Part shown: positions 24,392 to 31,624 of the stretch, one piece after another | Numbering within the stretch: the stretch's first letter is position 1 | Layout: each line of letters opens with the position of its first letter | DNA from: Segatella copri | GTDB taxonomy: Bacteria; Bacteroidota; Bacteroidia; Bacteroidales; Bacteroidaceae | Length of the DNA: 64,000 nt | Assembly (NCBI RefSeq): GCF_026015625.1 | Contig: NZ_JAPDVG010000001.1 | Span: forward strand, 2,249,001 to 2,313,000 | Direction of reading: 5' to 3' | The notes under the pieces: model-generated | Told to the model about the DNA's origin: nothing | The model's input: the letters and a program-made list of their open reading frames with translations, nothing else | Databases searched by the model: none | Position numbers and translations under genes: made by a program

Positions 24392-24813
24392 AACAGCCCC
24401 ATTAGCTGCAGCTTTTTTCTTTCCCATCTTCCAGATAATCTCTGCAGCCTTCTGTGGATTCGGAGTATAGTCGCCAAGAGCCATTACATTATATGTATGC
24501 CGACCAATTCCCATGCCTCCGTTCATCATCCATTCCTTAAACCTTCTGGCAATATCAAGAATATCTACCTTTTGACAAGCCACAAAGGAATCTAAGATGC
24601 ATAGCATCATATCAGTATCATCTGTCCAGTCGCCTCTTTGCCAACGACGACGATGATCATCCTGCACGATTTGTGAATAGTCCTCTATCCCATTAGGATA
24701 AAACGATTCACCTCTTGCTTGGACATAAACTCCGTGCTCAGTCCCAAGGCATCTCCTACAGTTTGTCCGAAGATGGTACCGAGGAATCTTTCTTTTAAAG
24801 TTTCATTTTCCAT
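24392..24813 (-). pseudogene. ADP-ribosylglycohydrolase, N-terminal half with frameshift
   Basis: The ATG at 24813 gives MENETLKERFLGTIFGQTVG then DALGLSTEF, the usual start of the family. The frame breaks at VNRF because a run of Ts is one short (near 24700) and resumes as YPNGIEDYSQIVQDD ... RGDWTDDTDMMLC, which includes the metal-binding TDDT motif, then GIGRHTYNVMALGDY. Homology stops at AAANGAV near 24392; the continuing half is at 19394-19897. So the gene is both frameshifted and interrupted by ~4.5 kb. Just upstream, in the same frame, PDMDDFTIVG resembles the closing motif of a PP2C phosphatase. Confidence 0.83.
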
Positions 24814-24899
24814 ATTTTTTCTATTCATACAACCAACAATCGTAAAGTCATCCATATCTGGCAATAGTGCTGTACCGATTACACAACTTCACTTTTTAA

Positions 24900-25139
24900 C
24901 GACATCACTTATTCCCTTTCATGCTCCTTCAGATACAACTATATGTTCTGCGGAACCATGATGCGGCTGAGGAAGCAGCCAGCATGTACACTATGATGGG
25001 ATGCAGCAAGCTGACTGGTGTTGACTTCCGAAAATGGACAACCTACTTCTTGACTCATATACATGAGTATGATAATGATTATTCGAAAGACTTGGCTGAC
25101 TTCCTGCCACTGAGACAAAGAGAGAAGGGAATTCTGTAA
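24900..25139 (+). mobile_element. IS66-family transposase C-terminal remnant
   Basis: Reads NHDAAEEAASMYTMMGCSKL, then TGVDFRKWTTYFLTHIHEY and DYSKDLADFLPLRQREKGIL, the characteristic end of IS66 TnpC (CGNHDAAE ... YNDYSKDLAELLP). One A is missing before NHDA (ttctgcggaacc), so the CG of the motif is out of frame. Nothing of the rest of the element is recognisable. Confidence 0.8.
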
Positions 25140-25167
25140 TCTCCCTCTGAAATTCTTGCAACTTCTT

Positions 25168-26985
25168 CTAAATTTCTTTGAATATTCTATCTCCAAACCG
25201 GAAAATTAATTCTTGTTTAAGATTGTCTGGGAATTTGCATCTATAAAATGCACTATCACCTATGCTAGCAACACTAGAAGGGATGACTATCTCTGACAGA
25301 GAATCACAACAAGAAAATGCATCTTTACCTATGCTAGTAACACTAAAAGGGATGACTATCTCTGACAGAGAATCACAACAAGAAAATGCACTATCACCTA
25401 TGCTAGTAACACTAGAAGGGATGACTATCTCTGACAGAGAATCACAACAAGAAAATACACCTTTACCTATGCCAGTAACACTAGAAGAGATGACTATCTC
25501 TGACAGAGAACGACACCATGAAAATGCATGATCACCAATGCTAGTAACAGTAGAAGGGATGACATACGATTTTATATTTTGATTTCTGAAAGAAATAATT
25601 CTACTTTTATCCTTATTGAACAAGATATCATCTTCAAAAACAAAATTAGGAGATAAACATTCTAATTTGCCATTCCATTTAGCAAACGGATTACCGTTTA
25701 AGCAAATTACGCTTTTAGGAATGGATATATATTTCAACGAGGAACAACCACAAAATGCTCTATCACCTATGCTAGTAACACTAGAAGGGATGACTATCTC
25801 TGACAGAGAACGACAAAAAGAAAATGCCCAATCACCTATGCTAGTAACACTAGAAGGGATGACTATCTCTGACGGAGAATCACAAAAATAAAAAGCCAAA
25901 TCACATATTATCCTTGTACCCTCTTTAACAGAATAAGCTCCAATTAATACTTTTGGAGCTCTCAACAATTTTCTTCCATCCTTGCTATATTTCACTCCCC
26001 ATTCATCAACAAAAGCTTCTTTTAACTCTTCTTCTGTTGGTTTTGTCGATAAATCTTCATCCATCAAAGAAGTTATATTAGGCTTTTCGCCAATAAACAA
26101 TCTAAAAGAATATGCTGAAAGCTCCTTTCTCGCCAAAGCAAGCATGAAAAGAGAGTAAAGTGTGCAGAAATCCTTATCACACATCAATTCCTGCAGGGCA
26201 GATATTACCTTGCTATTTGAAGGATTGCGATAATCATTTTCTGAGAAGAGAAGTCTGTCTGAGGCACCATAGATATCTAACAGAGTAGATTTCATCGAGA
26301 TAGCCTTCAATGACAAGGCGATGCTTGCCAATGAAAAATCATCTATTGTTTCATCGAAATCATCCATAGTACGCAATGGGTGACTGAAATCCTTGGTACC
26401 GACAGTTGGAGATTTGCAACCTTTCATAGAAGACACAAACATTCCATCATAATCCACCAATGTAAGAGAGCCATCAGGACGTACAATGATATTATCTGGC
26501 TTGATGTCGCCATGAGCAAAAGATTGAGTACGGAGCCAAGCAGCCATTTTGCCAAAGCGATAACAAAGCATTGACATGGCATATTGGTTACAATAGTTTG
26601 ATGAGATATAAGTTTCCATCGTCTCCCCTTCTACCCAATCCATCAACAATACAGGAAATTCATCCTCCTCGCATTGACTGTCCACGAAGAGTTCCTTCTC
26701 CATATACTTTACAGAAGTAATATATGGAGAATCAACCATATCCAATTCATCCGCAATCTGACGATAGGCATCAGCTCGCCCTTCCTGTTCTTCCGTAAAA
26801 CACTTCAGGGCATAATATTTCCCGGTACTCTTGTCCAGCATCTTAAACACCACGGCAAAAGCACCACTACTGCGATATGGCTCTCCGTGATCATCTAGTA
26901 CGGGAGTCAGGTAAGCCAATTGTTCTAGATTATCACCAGCATCTTGAATGGCCTTTACATATTCTGATATTAATGGATACTGCAT
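25168..26985 (-). CDS. Ser/Thr protein kinase with C-terminal leucine-rich repeats (LRR_5)
   Basis: 605 residues from ATG 26985 (MQYPLISEYVKAIQD), chosen because both paralogues start there. Kinase domain ~35-250: glycine loop YRSSGAFAVVF, catalytic lysine in YALKCF, catalytic loop HGDIKPDNI, metal site DYDG, so probably active. Residues ~360-600 are BspA-type LRR_5 repeats of 23 residues (SVTSIGDSAFSCCDSLSEIV), coded by near-identical 69-bp DNA repeats. Last gene of the kinase/PP2C/VWA cluster, 72 bp after the phosphatase gene. The LRR part is likely a ligand-sensing or partner-binding surface; no signal peptide, so it is intracellular. Confidence 0.9.
   Translation of the reverse strand: MQYPLISEYVKAIQDAGDNLEQLAYLTPVLDDHGEPYRSSGAFAVVFKMLDKSTGKYYALKCFTEEQEGRADAYRQIADELDMVDSPYITSVKYMEKELFVDSQCEEDEFPVLLMDWVEGETMETYISSNYCNQYAMSMLCYRFGKMAAWLRTQSFAHGDIKPDNIIVRPDGSLTLVDYDGMFVSSMKGCKSPTVGTKDFSHPLRTMDDFDETIDDFSLASIALSLKAISMKSTLLDIYGASDRLLFSENDYRNPSNSKVISALQELMCDKDFCTLYSLFMLALARKELSAYSFRLFIGEKPNITSLMDEDLSTKPTEEELKEAFVDEWGVKYSKDGRKLLRAPKVLIGAYSVKEGTRIICDLAFYFCDSPSEIVIPSSVTSIGDWAFSFCRSLSEIVIPSSVTSIGDRAFCGCSSLKYISIPKSVICLNGNPFAKWNGKLECLSPNFVFEDDILFNKDKSRIISFRNQNIKSYVIPSTVTSIGDHAFSWCRSLSEIVISSSVTGIGKGVFSCCDSLSEIVIPSSVTSIGDSAFSCCDSLSEIVIPFSVTSIGKDAFSCCDSLSEIVIPSSVASIGDSAFYRCKFPDNLKQELIFRFGDRIFKEI
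25255..25880 (-). repeat. 69-bp tandem DNA repeats coding for LRR units
   Basis: Units with core ATGACTATCTCTGACAGAGA recur every 69 bp from about 25258 to 25530 (four units) and again at about 25755-25880 (two units). The identity between neighbours is far above what protein constraint needs, pointing to recent expansion by slippage or recombination. Confidence 0.85.
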
Positions 26986-27057
26986 ATTGTGTACTGTTAT
27001 TTTATCTGCTTCTACAAATTTTAATGACAACAAATAGGGGCATAAAGAAGATTGACG

Positions 27058-27870
27058 TTAGCCTTTGAAATAAACCAGCGTAAAATCATCCATATCTAAG
27101 ATTCCTTTCAAATTCAGTTCTTTCAAATATAGTTCAAACCGACTGTTAGATGATGTTGCATCTAACAAAGATTGGAGCACATCCTTCCAAAAATCAAACT
27201 TCATAGTCTCTGCTGTTTTCAAAAGTTGGGAATTGCCAGATGCTTTTAGATATTCTTCAGCAAGTTCCTCACCATATTCCTTGATTTTTGTCAATTCATA
27301 CATCATCATGATATAATGCGATAAGGCATCACTGGCAACAAAGACTACCGAAGATTCTTCCAAATCAAAGTCACCACATCTGAAACCTTCCTCTTCTAGA
27401 GGGTCTTTACAGCTAACCAACCTGGGAGGATTGCTAAAATCTGACAATTTTGTAAAACTGTGTTCCAAGACACCAGTTTCTTTGCTATAATGGAAGACTA
27501 CGCTATCACCGTATGCCATCCATTTACATTTCTTATCCCCTATTATCCATGCCGCAGCAATCGTAGCACAAGAACCTTCGTTATAGAACTTATTCAAAAG
27601 AATACCATCACCTTCTTTTGCTCTTTCCTCATGCTCATTATAAAAGGTCTCCCAAATGCCATCTACCCATTCGTCAAGTTCTTTAAAGGAAACGATAGGT
27701 TTATCTTTTGGAAGATGTTTTACAAGATACTTCGACCATTCATCAGCAAACAAACCGCAACCTCCAGCCCCATCTGATACCGCTATGCAGGTATCAGATG
27801 AGAAGAAGGAATCCTCGTTTGCTACATGATCATTCCATTTTGCTATGCTTACACCTCTATTCATATACAT
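27058..27870 (-). CDS. PP2C-family protein phosphatase
   Basis: Removes phosphate from Ser/Thr. 270 residues; motifs of the metal-dependent PP2C fold are present: ANEDSFF near the start, AVSDGAGG (metal-binding Asp), GSCATIAAAWI, KWMAYGDSVVF, FVASDALSHY and closing MDDFTLV. The ATG (27870) overlaps the TAA of the VWA gene by one base, so the two are translationally coupled. With VWA and kinase it makes the triad known from TerY-P systems, where the phosphatase opposes the kinase. No membrane segment. Confidence 0.9.
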   Translation of the reverse strand: MYMNRGVSIAKWNDHVANEDSFFSSDTCIAVSDGAGGCGLFADEWSKYLVKHLPKDKPIVSFKELDEWVDGIWETFYNEHEERAKEGDGILLNKFYNEGSCATIAAAWIIGDKKCKWMAYGDSVVFHYSKETGVLEHSFTKLSDFSNPPRLVSCKDPLEEEGFRCGDFDLEESSVVFVASDALSHYIMMMYELTKIKEYGEELAEEYLKASGNSQLLKTAETMKFDFWKDVLQSLLDATSSNSRFELYLKELNLKGILDMDDFTLVYFKG

Positions 27871-28751
27871 TATAGGTTTTGATTAACGAGCATACTCGAC
27901 AACGTACCAATCTTCATCATTTTAACCAATCGTTCCATACCGGTGTTCACACCCATAGCATGATAACGAATATCTGTTTGCTTATCACCAAAGATGGCAC
28001 GAATCTGCTCATTGTAGTTGAGAGGCAAGAGACTTGACATATTATAAAGTTTCTCACCATATCCATTTCCGTTCAATTCATCTACAGTTGCAGGGAACAC
28101 TACTGATTCTGCATGTCCAGGTATAACGTGAATATTGAAGAATAATACATTACCATCATTGGTAAACATCGACTTCAACTGATTAGCAAGTTGTTGCATT
28201 TCATCATGCGAGGTTCCGTTATATTCACCATCAGTAATATTGATAATTGTAGGAGGATAACAATCCTTGTCGTGATGGTCTTTCATCCAGCTTTCGAGCA
28301 GACCTTCTGCACGTTTGAAAGCCTTATCCATGTGTGTCCAACTACCATCATGGCGAGCTACCATCCATTGTTTCTTCTCTACTTCTTTGATGGTTATACC
28401 CTTACGAGTACGCACCTCTTCCTTCACCATTTTCTTTTGGTAAGGATTATCACGAATCTCTTCAGGAGTAACAAAGTCTCGTCCTTCAAGATTGCCATTC
28501 CAGGCACTATAAGCCTCAGTGCCATAACCTATCATGGCAATATCAAAGTAATGACGAGTCTCATTATTCTTCACACATCGCTCCACCAACTCGTTGATTT
28601 GGGCATTTACGATACGGGCTACGGCCTCAGATAAAGTCATATCCTCACCATTAAAGGTGGTGATTCTACGCATAGATACACTTTGGTCAACCAAGAAGAT
28701 GAATGCCGTAGGATGTTCACGATCAACACGAGCCGTATATGCATTCTTGCT
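27870..28751 (-). CDS. TerY-like VWA domain protein; start codon unclear
   Basis: VWA fold with MIDAS: FIFLVDQSVSM (DxSxS), a threonine-region TRHYFDIAMIGYGTEAY and the acidic NITDGEYNGT. It closely fits TerY-type proteins of phosphorylation triads. The homologous sequence (SKNAYTARVDREHPTAFIF) runs back to the TAG stop of the preceding gene with no ATG, GTG or other usual start; the only start-like codon is TTG at 28694, which would cut into the first beta strand and MIDAS loop. The preceding gene is in the same frame and ends ATG-TTG-TAG, so codon 3 of the natural VWA start may be the TAG. Possibly a nonsense mutation, readthrough, or non-standard initiation. Confidence 0.82.
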   Translation of the reverse strand, partial: SKNAYTARVDREHPTAFIFLVDQSVSMRRITTFNGEDMTLSEAVARIVNAQINELVERCVKNNETRHYFDIAMIGYGTEAYSAWNGNLEGRDFVTPEEIRDNPYQKKMVKEEVRTRKGITIKEVEKKQWMVARHDGSWTHMDKAFKRAEGLLESWMKDHHDKDCYPPTIINITDGEYNGTSHDEMQQLANQLKSMFTNDGNVLFFNIHVIPGHAESVVFPATVDELNGNGYGEKLYNMSSLLPLNYNEQIRAIFGDKQTDIRYHAMGVNTGMERLVKMMKIGTLSSMLVNQNL

Positions 28752-29333
28752 CTACAACATCTGTGGCTGGCTTGGGATTGGAATACCAAAGTTGCCGATG
28801 TTCTTGATATACTTCAGAGGAATGGTGTTCTTTACCAATATCTCCGCCTGATAGAATGGCTGCTCATCCACATCGAAATCGAAGTGATTACGAGCCTTGA
28901 TAGTTTGGAAGTGAATCTTCTTGAAATCCTCCAGACTTCCACCCACATGAGCACCATTTCGCACAGCATTCCTGTCTGCATATTTGGTATTCTCATCATA
29001 AATCACCTCAGGGTCTATCTCCAGAATGACAGGGTTAGAAATTCTGCCCTCATTCATTGCCACATACATCATTGGATGGTTCATGGTAAAGCTGACACGA
29101 ACATAATGTTCCAGATTATCACGCTTATCCAACGACCAGGATGGAGAACCTGGTCCTCCACCTCCTGGTTTAGGAATATTGATACCACGTTCCTCACAAT
29201 CCTTCCAAGAATAGAGTCCTCCATTCTTGATAATATTCTCCAAGTTATCACGGTCTGTGAAGTGATAGAGCTTGGTGATATGATTTTGTTCGAGGATATT
29301 CTTAAAATCCTCCCAGTTACTTCTTCTGTTCAT
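28752..29333 (-). CDS. DarT-like (DUF4433) ADP-ribosyltransferase
   Basis: 193 residues. Fits the DarT family, which ADP-ribosylates thymidine in single-stranded DNA: N-terminal KLYHFTDRDNLENIIKNGGL (NAD-binding His), SLDKRDNLEHYVRVSFTMNH, PMMYVAM, PVILEIDPEVI and the YADRNAVRNGAHVG segment that should carry the ARTT loop. No DarG macrodomain antitoxin is next to it; the neighbour at 29363 is a different protein. Encoded within the kinase-VWA-PP2C operon, 29 bp after the gene upstream and in frame with the VWA gene downstream. Substrate is inferred; it might modify protein or RNA instead. Confidence 0.82.
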   Translation of the reverse strand: MNRRSNWEDFKNILEQNHITKLYHFTDRDNLENIIKNGGLYSWKDCEERGINIPKPGGGGPGSPSWSLDKRDNLEHYVRVSFTMNHPMMYVAMNEGRISNPVILEIDPEVIYDENTKYADRNAVRNGAHVGGSLEDFKKIHFQTIKARNHFDFDVDEQPFYQAEILVKNTIPLKYIKNIGNFGIPIPSQPQML

Positions 29334-29362
29334 TGTTTTTGTCCTCCAATAATATATGTATG

Positions 29363-29965
29363 TTAGAATAACGTTAGTTGCTTTGGTTCTATTGTCTGCG
29401 GTTTACACATTTTATCACCAAAAGGATATAGACCTTCTACGTATGCCTTGATTAGAAAGGCATGCGAAAGAGGCTTCTTCGGGTCATCCACATCACAATT
29501 TGTATTATAATCCAAAAGTACGATTGTCTTAGTTTGGCTAGCCTCTCGTAATCTTTCGATAATACTTTGAACCTTATGTTCAAGTACCCACCTGTAAGTA
29601 GGGATATAAATCAGCTTTCGAGCCTCAATATATCCGAGCAGTTCTGTTCCGTTTACTCCTTTACGATGTCCAAGTGGCTTACCAAACTTGCGAACAGTTC
29701 TCTTGATATTCTTCATCGACTCGTTCTTAAACATTTTCATATCTACGTCATCCGATTCAAATACCTTCAGCCCTTGCCACACAGCCTCAACACATGTAGC
29801 AGTAACACCCTCGCTGAATGGCACAGGTATTCCACCATGCGGATAAAAAGGACTCAACTTTATCAAATCATCTTCCGCATGGCTTGTCACATCTGCAATG
29901 ATTGCATCGGGATATTTCTTCAAGATATTCTCCTGCTTCTTTCGCTTAGATTCAATCAGTATCAT
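29363..29965 (-). CDS. Conserved partner protein of the DarT-like enzyme, unknown function
   Basis: 200 residues, soluble. Opening MILIESKRKKQENILKKYPD, then AIIADVTSHAEDDLIKLSPF and YPHGGIPVPFSEG, and a C-terminal LLDYNTNCDVDDPKKPLSHA. I remember similar Bacteroidota proteins annotated only as a domain of unknown function (possibly DUF6939; not certain). It has no macrodomain signature, so it is not a DarG homologue. It starts 10 bp after the TM-kinase gene and ends 29 bp before the DarT-like gene. It may regulate or direct the transferase; context only. Confidence 0.7.
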   Translation of the reverse strand: MILIESKRKKQENILKKYPDAIIADVTSHAEDDLIKLSPFYPHGGIPVPFSEGVTATCVEAVWQGLKVFESDDVDMKMFKNESMKNIKRTVRKFGKPLGHRKGVNGTELLGYIEARKLIYIPTYRWVLEHKVQSIIERLREASQTKTIVLLDYNTNCDVDDPKKPLSHAFLIKAYVEGLYPFGDKMCKPQTIEPKQLTLF

Positions 29966-29975
29966 AGTTGCATTC

Positions 29976-31232
29976 TTATTTTTTCAATATCTTTTTTATT
30001 ATTACAAAAAGCAAATAACCACCCAATAAAATTATTCCAGCATAAATAACAAAACCTATAATCATAAATATAACCGATGAACTTGCCATAAAAAAGAGGA
30101 ACACGTTTAAAAACAACTCCTCGTCTATGAAATACAAAGCAAAAAAAGACAACACTGCCAATAATGCTAAAATTTCTTTTATCGGGTATGAGTTTTCTGA
30201 TTTCTGAGATGTCAAATCAATCAAATCATAATGAGTATTAGAAGTTAAGTGCTCTTGCAATTGTCTACTTGAACATACAGCAGATATCGCCCTTGCTTTT
30301 AGGAAATCAACTTTCTCCAAGGTAGTATCTTTTGTAGGTTCTTTCACACAACTAATTAACAAATTATCATAATTTTGGCGATTTTCAGCCAACCGTAAAC
30401 AAGTTTGTAATTTTTTAATTTCCATATTTTTGATTTTAGACAGTTTCTTCCATAGATTTATTTTACATAACTTATTATAATCATTTACAGAAAAGAGCAA
30501 TCTATCTGCTGCACCATATTCATCAAGCAAAGATGGCTTCAAAGAGATAGCTTTCAATGACAAAGCAATACTAGCCAAAGCAAAGTCATCGATGGTTTCA
30601 TCAAAATCATCAACAGTTCTCAAAGGATGAGAAAAGTCCTTTGTACCAATTGTTGGAGACTTCTGTCCTTTCATCGCTGGAACAAACATACCATCATAAT
30701 CCACCAAAGTCAAACTTCCATCAGGGCGAACCATAATATTATCTGGCTTAATATCTCCATGAGCAAATGGTTGAGAGCGAAGCCAAGCTGCCATTTTGCA
30801 AAAACGATAGCAAAGCATAGCCATAGCATAATTGTCTTGATAGTTTTCAGCAATGTAACTTTCCATTGTTTCTCCATCAATCCAATCCATCAGAAGGACT
30901 GGAAACTCGTCCTCCTCACAACTGCTATCTACGAAAATTTCCTTTTCTAAGTACTTCACAGAAGTAATATAAGAGGAATCTAAGAACTCCAACCCATCAG
31001 CAATCTTACGATAAGCTTCAGCTCTACCTTCCTGCTCTTCAGTAAAGCACTTCAAGGCATAACATTTCCCCGTTTGTTCATCCTTCATTTTGAACACGAC
31101 GGCAAAGGCACCACTGCTACGATATGGTTCACCATGATCATCTAGCACGGGTACCAAATGAGCCAACTCATCAAGATTGTTACTAGCATCTTGTATGGCT
31201 CTAACATATTCTGATATCAAAGGATATTGCAT
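29976..31232 (-). CDS. Ser/Thr protein kinase with C-terminal transmembrane segments
   Basis: 418 residues. Residues 1-255 are almost the same as in the 31625 kinase: SSGAFAVVFK loop (39-48), Lys61 in YALKCF, HGDIKPDN (158-165, catalytic Asp160), DYDG (178-181). Then similarity stops abruptly at DYNKLCKIN, and a helical linker leads to two or three transmembrane helices (EILALLAVLSFFALYFI and VFLFFMASSSVIFMIIGFVIYAGIILLGGYLLFVII) with a basic end. It should sit on the inner face of the membrane. It heads the operon running to 25168. The shared kinase head with a different tail suggests domain swapping after duplication. Confidence 0.88.
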   Translation of the reverse strand: MQYPLISEYVRAIQDASNNLDELAHLVPVLDDHGEPYRSSGAFAVVFKMKDEQTGKCYALKCFTEEQEGRAEAYRKIADGLEFLDSSYITSVKYLEKEIFVDSSCEEDEFPVLLMDWIDGETMESYIAENYQDNYAMAMLCYRFCKMAAWLRSQPFAHGDIKPDNIMVRPDGSLTLVDYDGMFVPAMKGQKSPTIGTKDFSHPLRTVDDFDETIDDFALASIALSLKAISLKPSLLDEYGAADRLLFSVNDYNKLCKINLWKKLSKIKNMEIKKLQTCLRLAENRQNYDNLLISCVKEPTKDTTLEKVDFLKARAISAVCSSRQLQEHLTSNTHYDLIDLTSQKSENSYPIKEILALLAVLSFFALYFIDEELFLNVFLFFMASSSVIFMIIGFVIYAGIILLGGYLLFVIIKKILKK

Positions 31233-31249
31233 AACTACTATATATATAA

Positions 31250-31270
31250 AGAGCCCACCAAGTGGGCTCT
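31250..31270 (-). terminator. Hairpin between the zinc-ribbon and TM-kinase genes
   Basis: AGAGCCCAC (31250-31258) and GTGGGCTCT (31262-31270), 3-nt loop, followed on the minus strand by TTTATATATATAG. Terminator for the small upstream gene. No promoter is seen between it and the kinase ATG at 31232, so some readthrough may drive the operon. Confidence 0.7.
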
Positions 31271-31280
31271 AACTAAGGAA

Positions 31281-31427
31281 CTACTCAATTAGGATAAAAT
31301 CACCACTTTCAATACACTGATGAGCGTCCCTATCATCTGCGGCATCTCCATGAGGAGCAAAAGGACAATAGTTAAGAACATCTCTTCTGCCGCAATTACA
31401 GCAAAAATAAAATCTTCCTTTTTTCAT
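31281..31427 (-). CDS. 48-aa zinc-ribbon-like protein
   Basis: Starts at ATG 31427 (MKKGRFYFCCNCGRRDVLN); the longer open frame up to 31631 overlaps the next kinase gene end and lies before the promoter. Cysteines C-C-x-C-G, then YCPFAPHGDAADDRDAH and Q-C suggest one zinc site. The promoter at 31477-31507 is specific to it, and a hairpin follows. It is embedded among the kinase genes; it could be a regulator of the cluster, but there is no direct evidence. Confidence 0.6.
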   Translation of the reverse strand: MKKGRFYFCCNCGRRDVLNYCPFAPHGDAADDRDAHQCIESGDFILIE

Positions 31428-31476
31428 ATTTTTAAAAATTTTACGCACTCCACCATAACGGCTTTGTTTCACGCCA

Positions 31477-31507
31477 CAAAAATACGACGTTTTTGGTATG
31501 CTACAAC
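31477..31507 (-). promoter_or_regulatory. Promoter of the small zinc-ribbon gene
   Basis: Minus strand TATTTTTG (31484-31477) with GTTG (31507-31504) 19 nt upstream. Confidence 0.65.
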
Positions 31508-31624
31508 ATAAAAAGAAAACTATTAAGACTTTTAAATAATCTGCACATAATTTTATATGATAATAGTCCACCTCTACATTCTGCAACATTAAAAGCTGCA
31601 TTAACTTCATTACCGACATCATAG

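Noticed and set aside
25255..25880. Regularly spaced repeats that could suggest a CRISPR array
   Set aside because: The 69-bp period is continuous, in frame (23 codons), and codes for LRR_5 units of a kinase; there are no unique spacers and no cas genes.
29363..29965. DarG macrodomain antitoxin next to the DarT-like gene
   Set aside because: The sequence has none of the macrodomain motifs (no V-DAIVNAAN-type loop), so calling it DarG is not supported.
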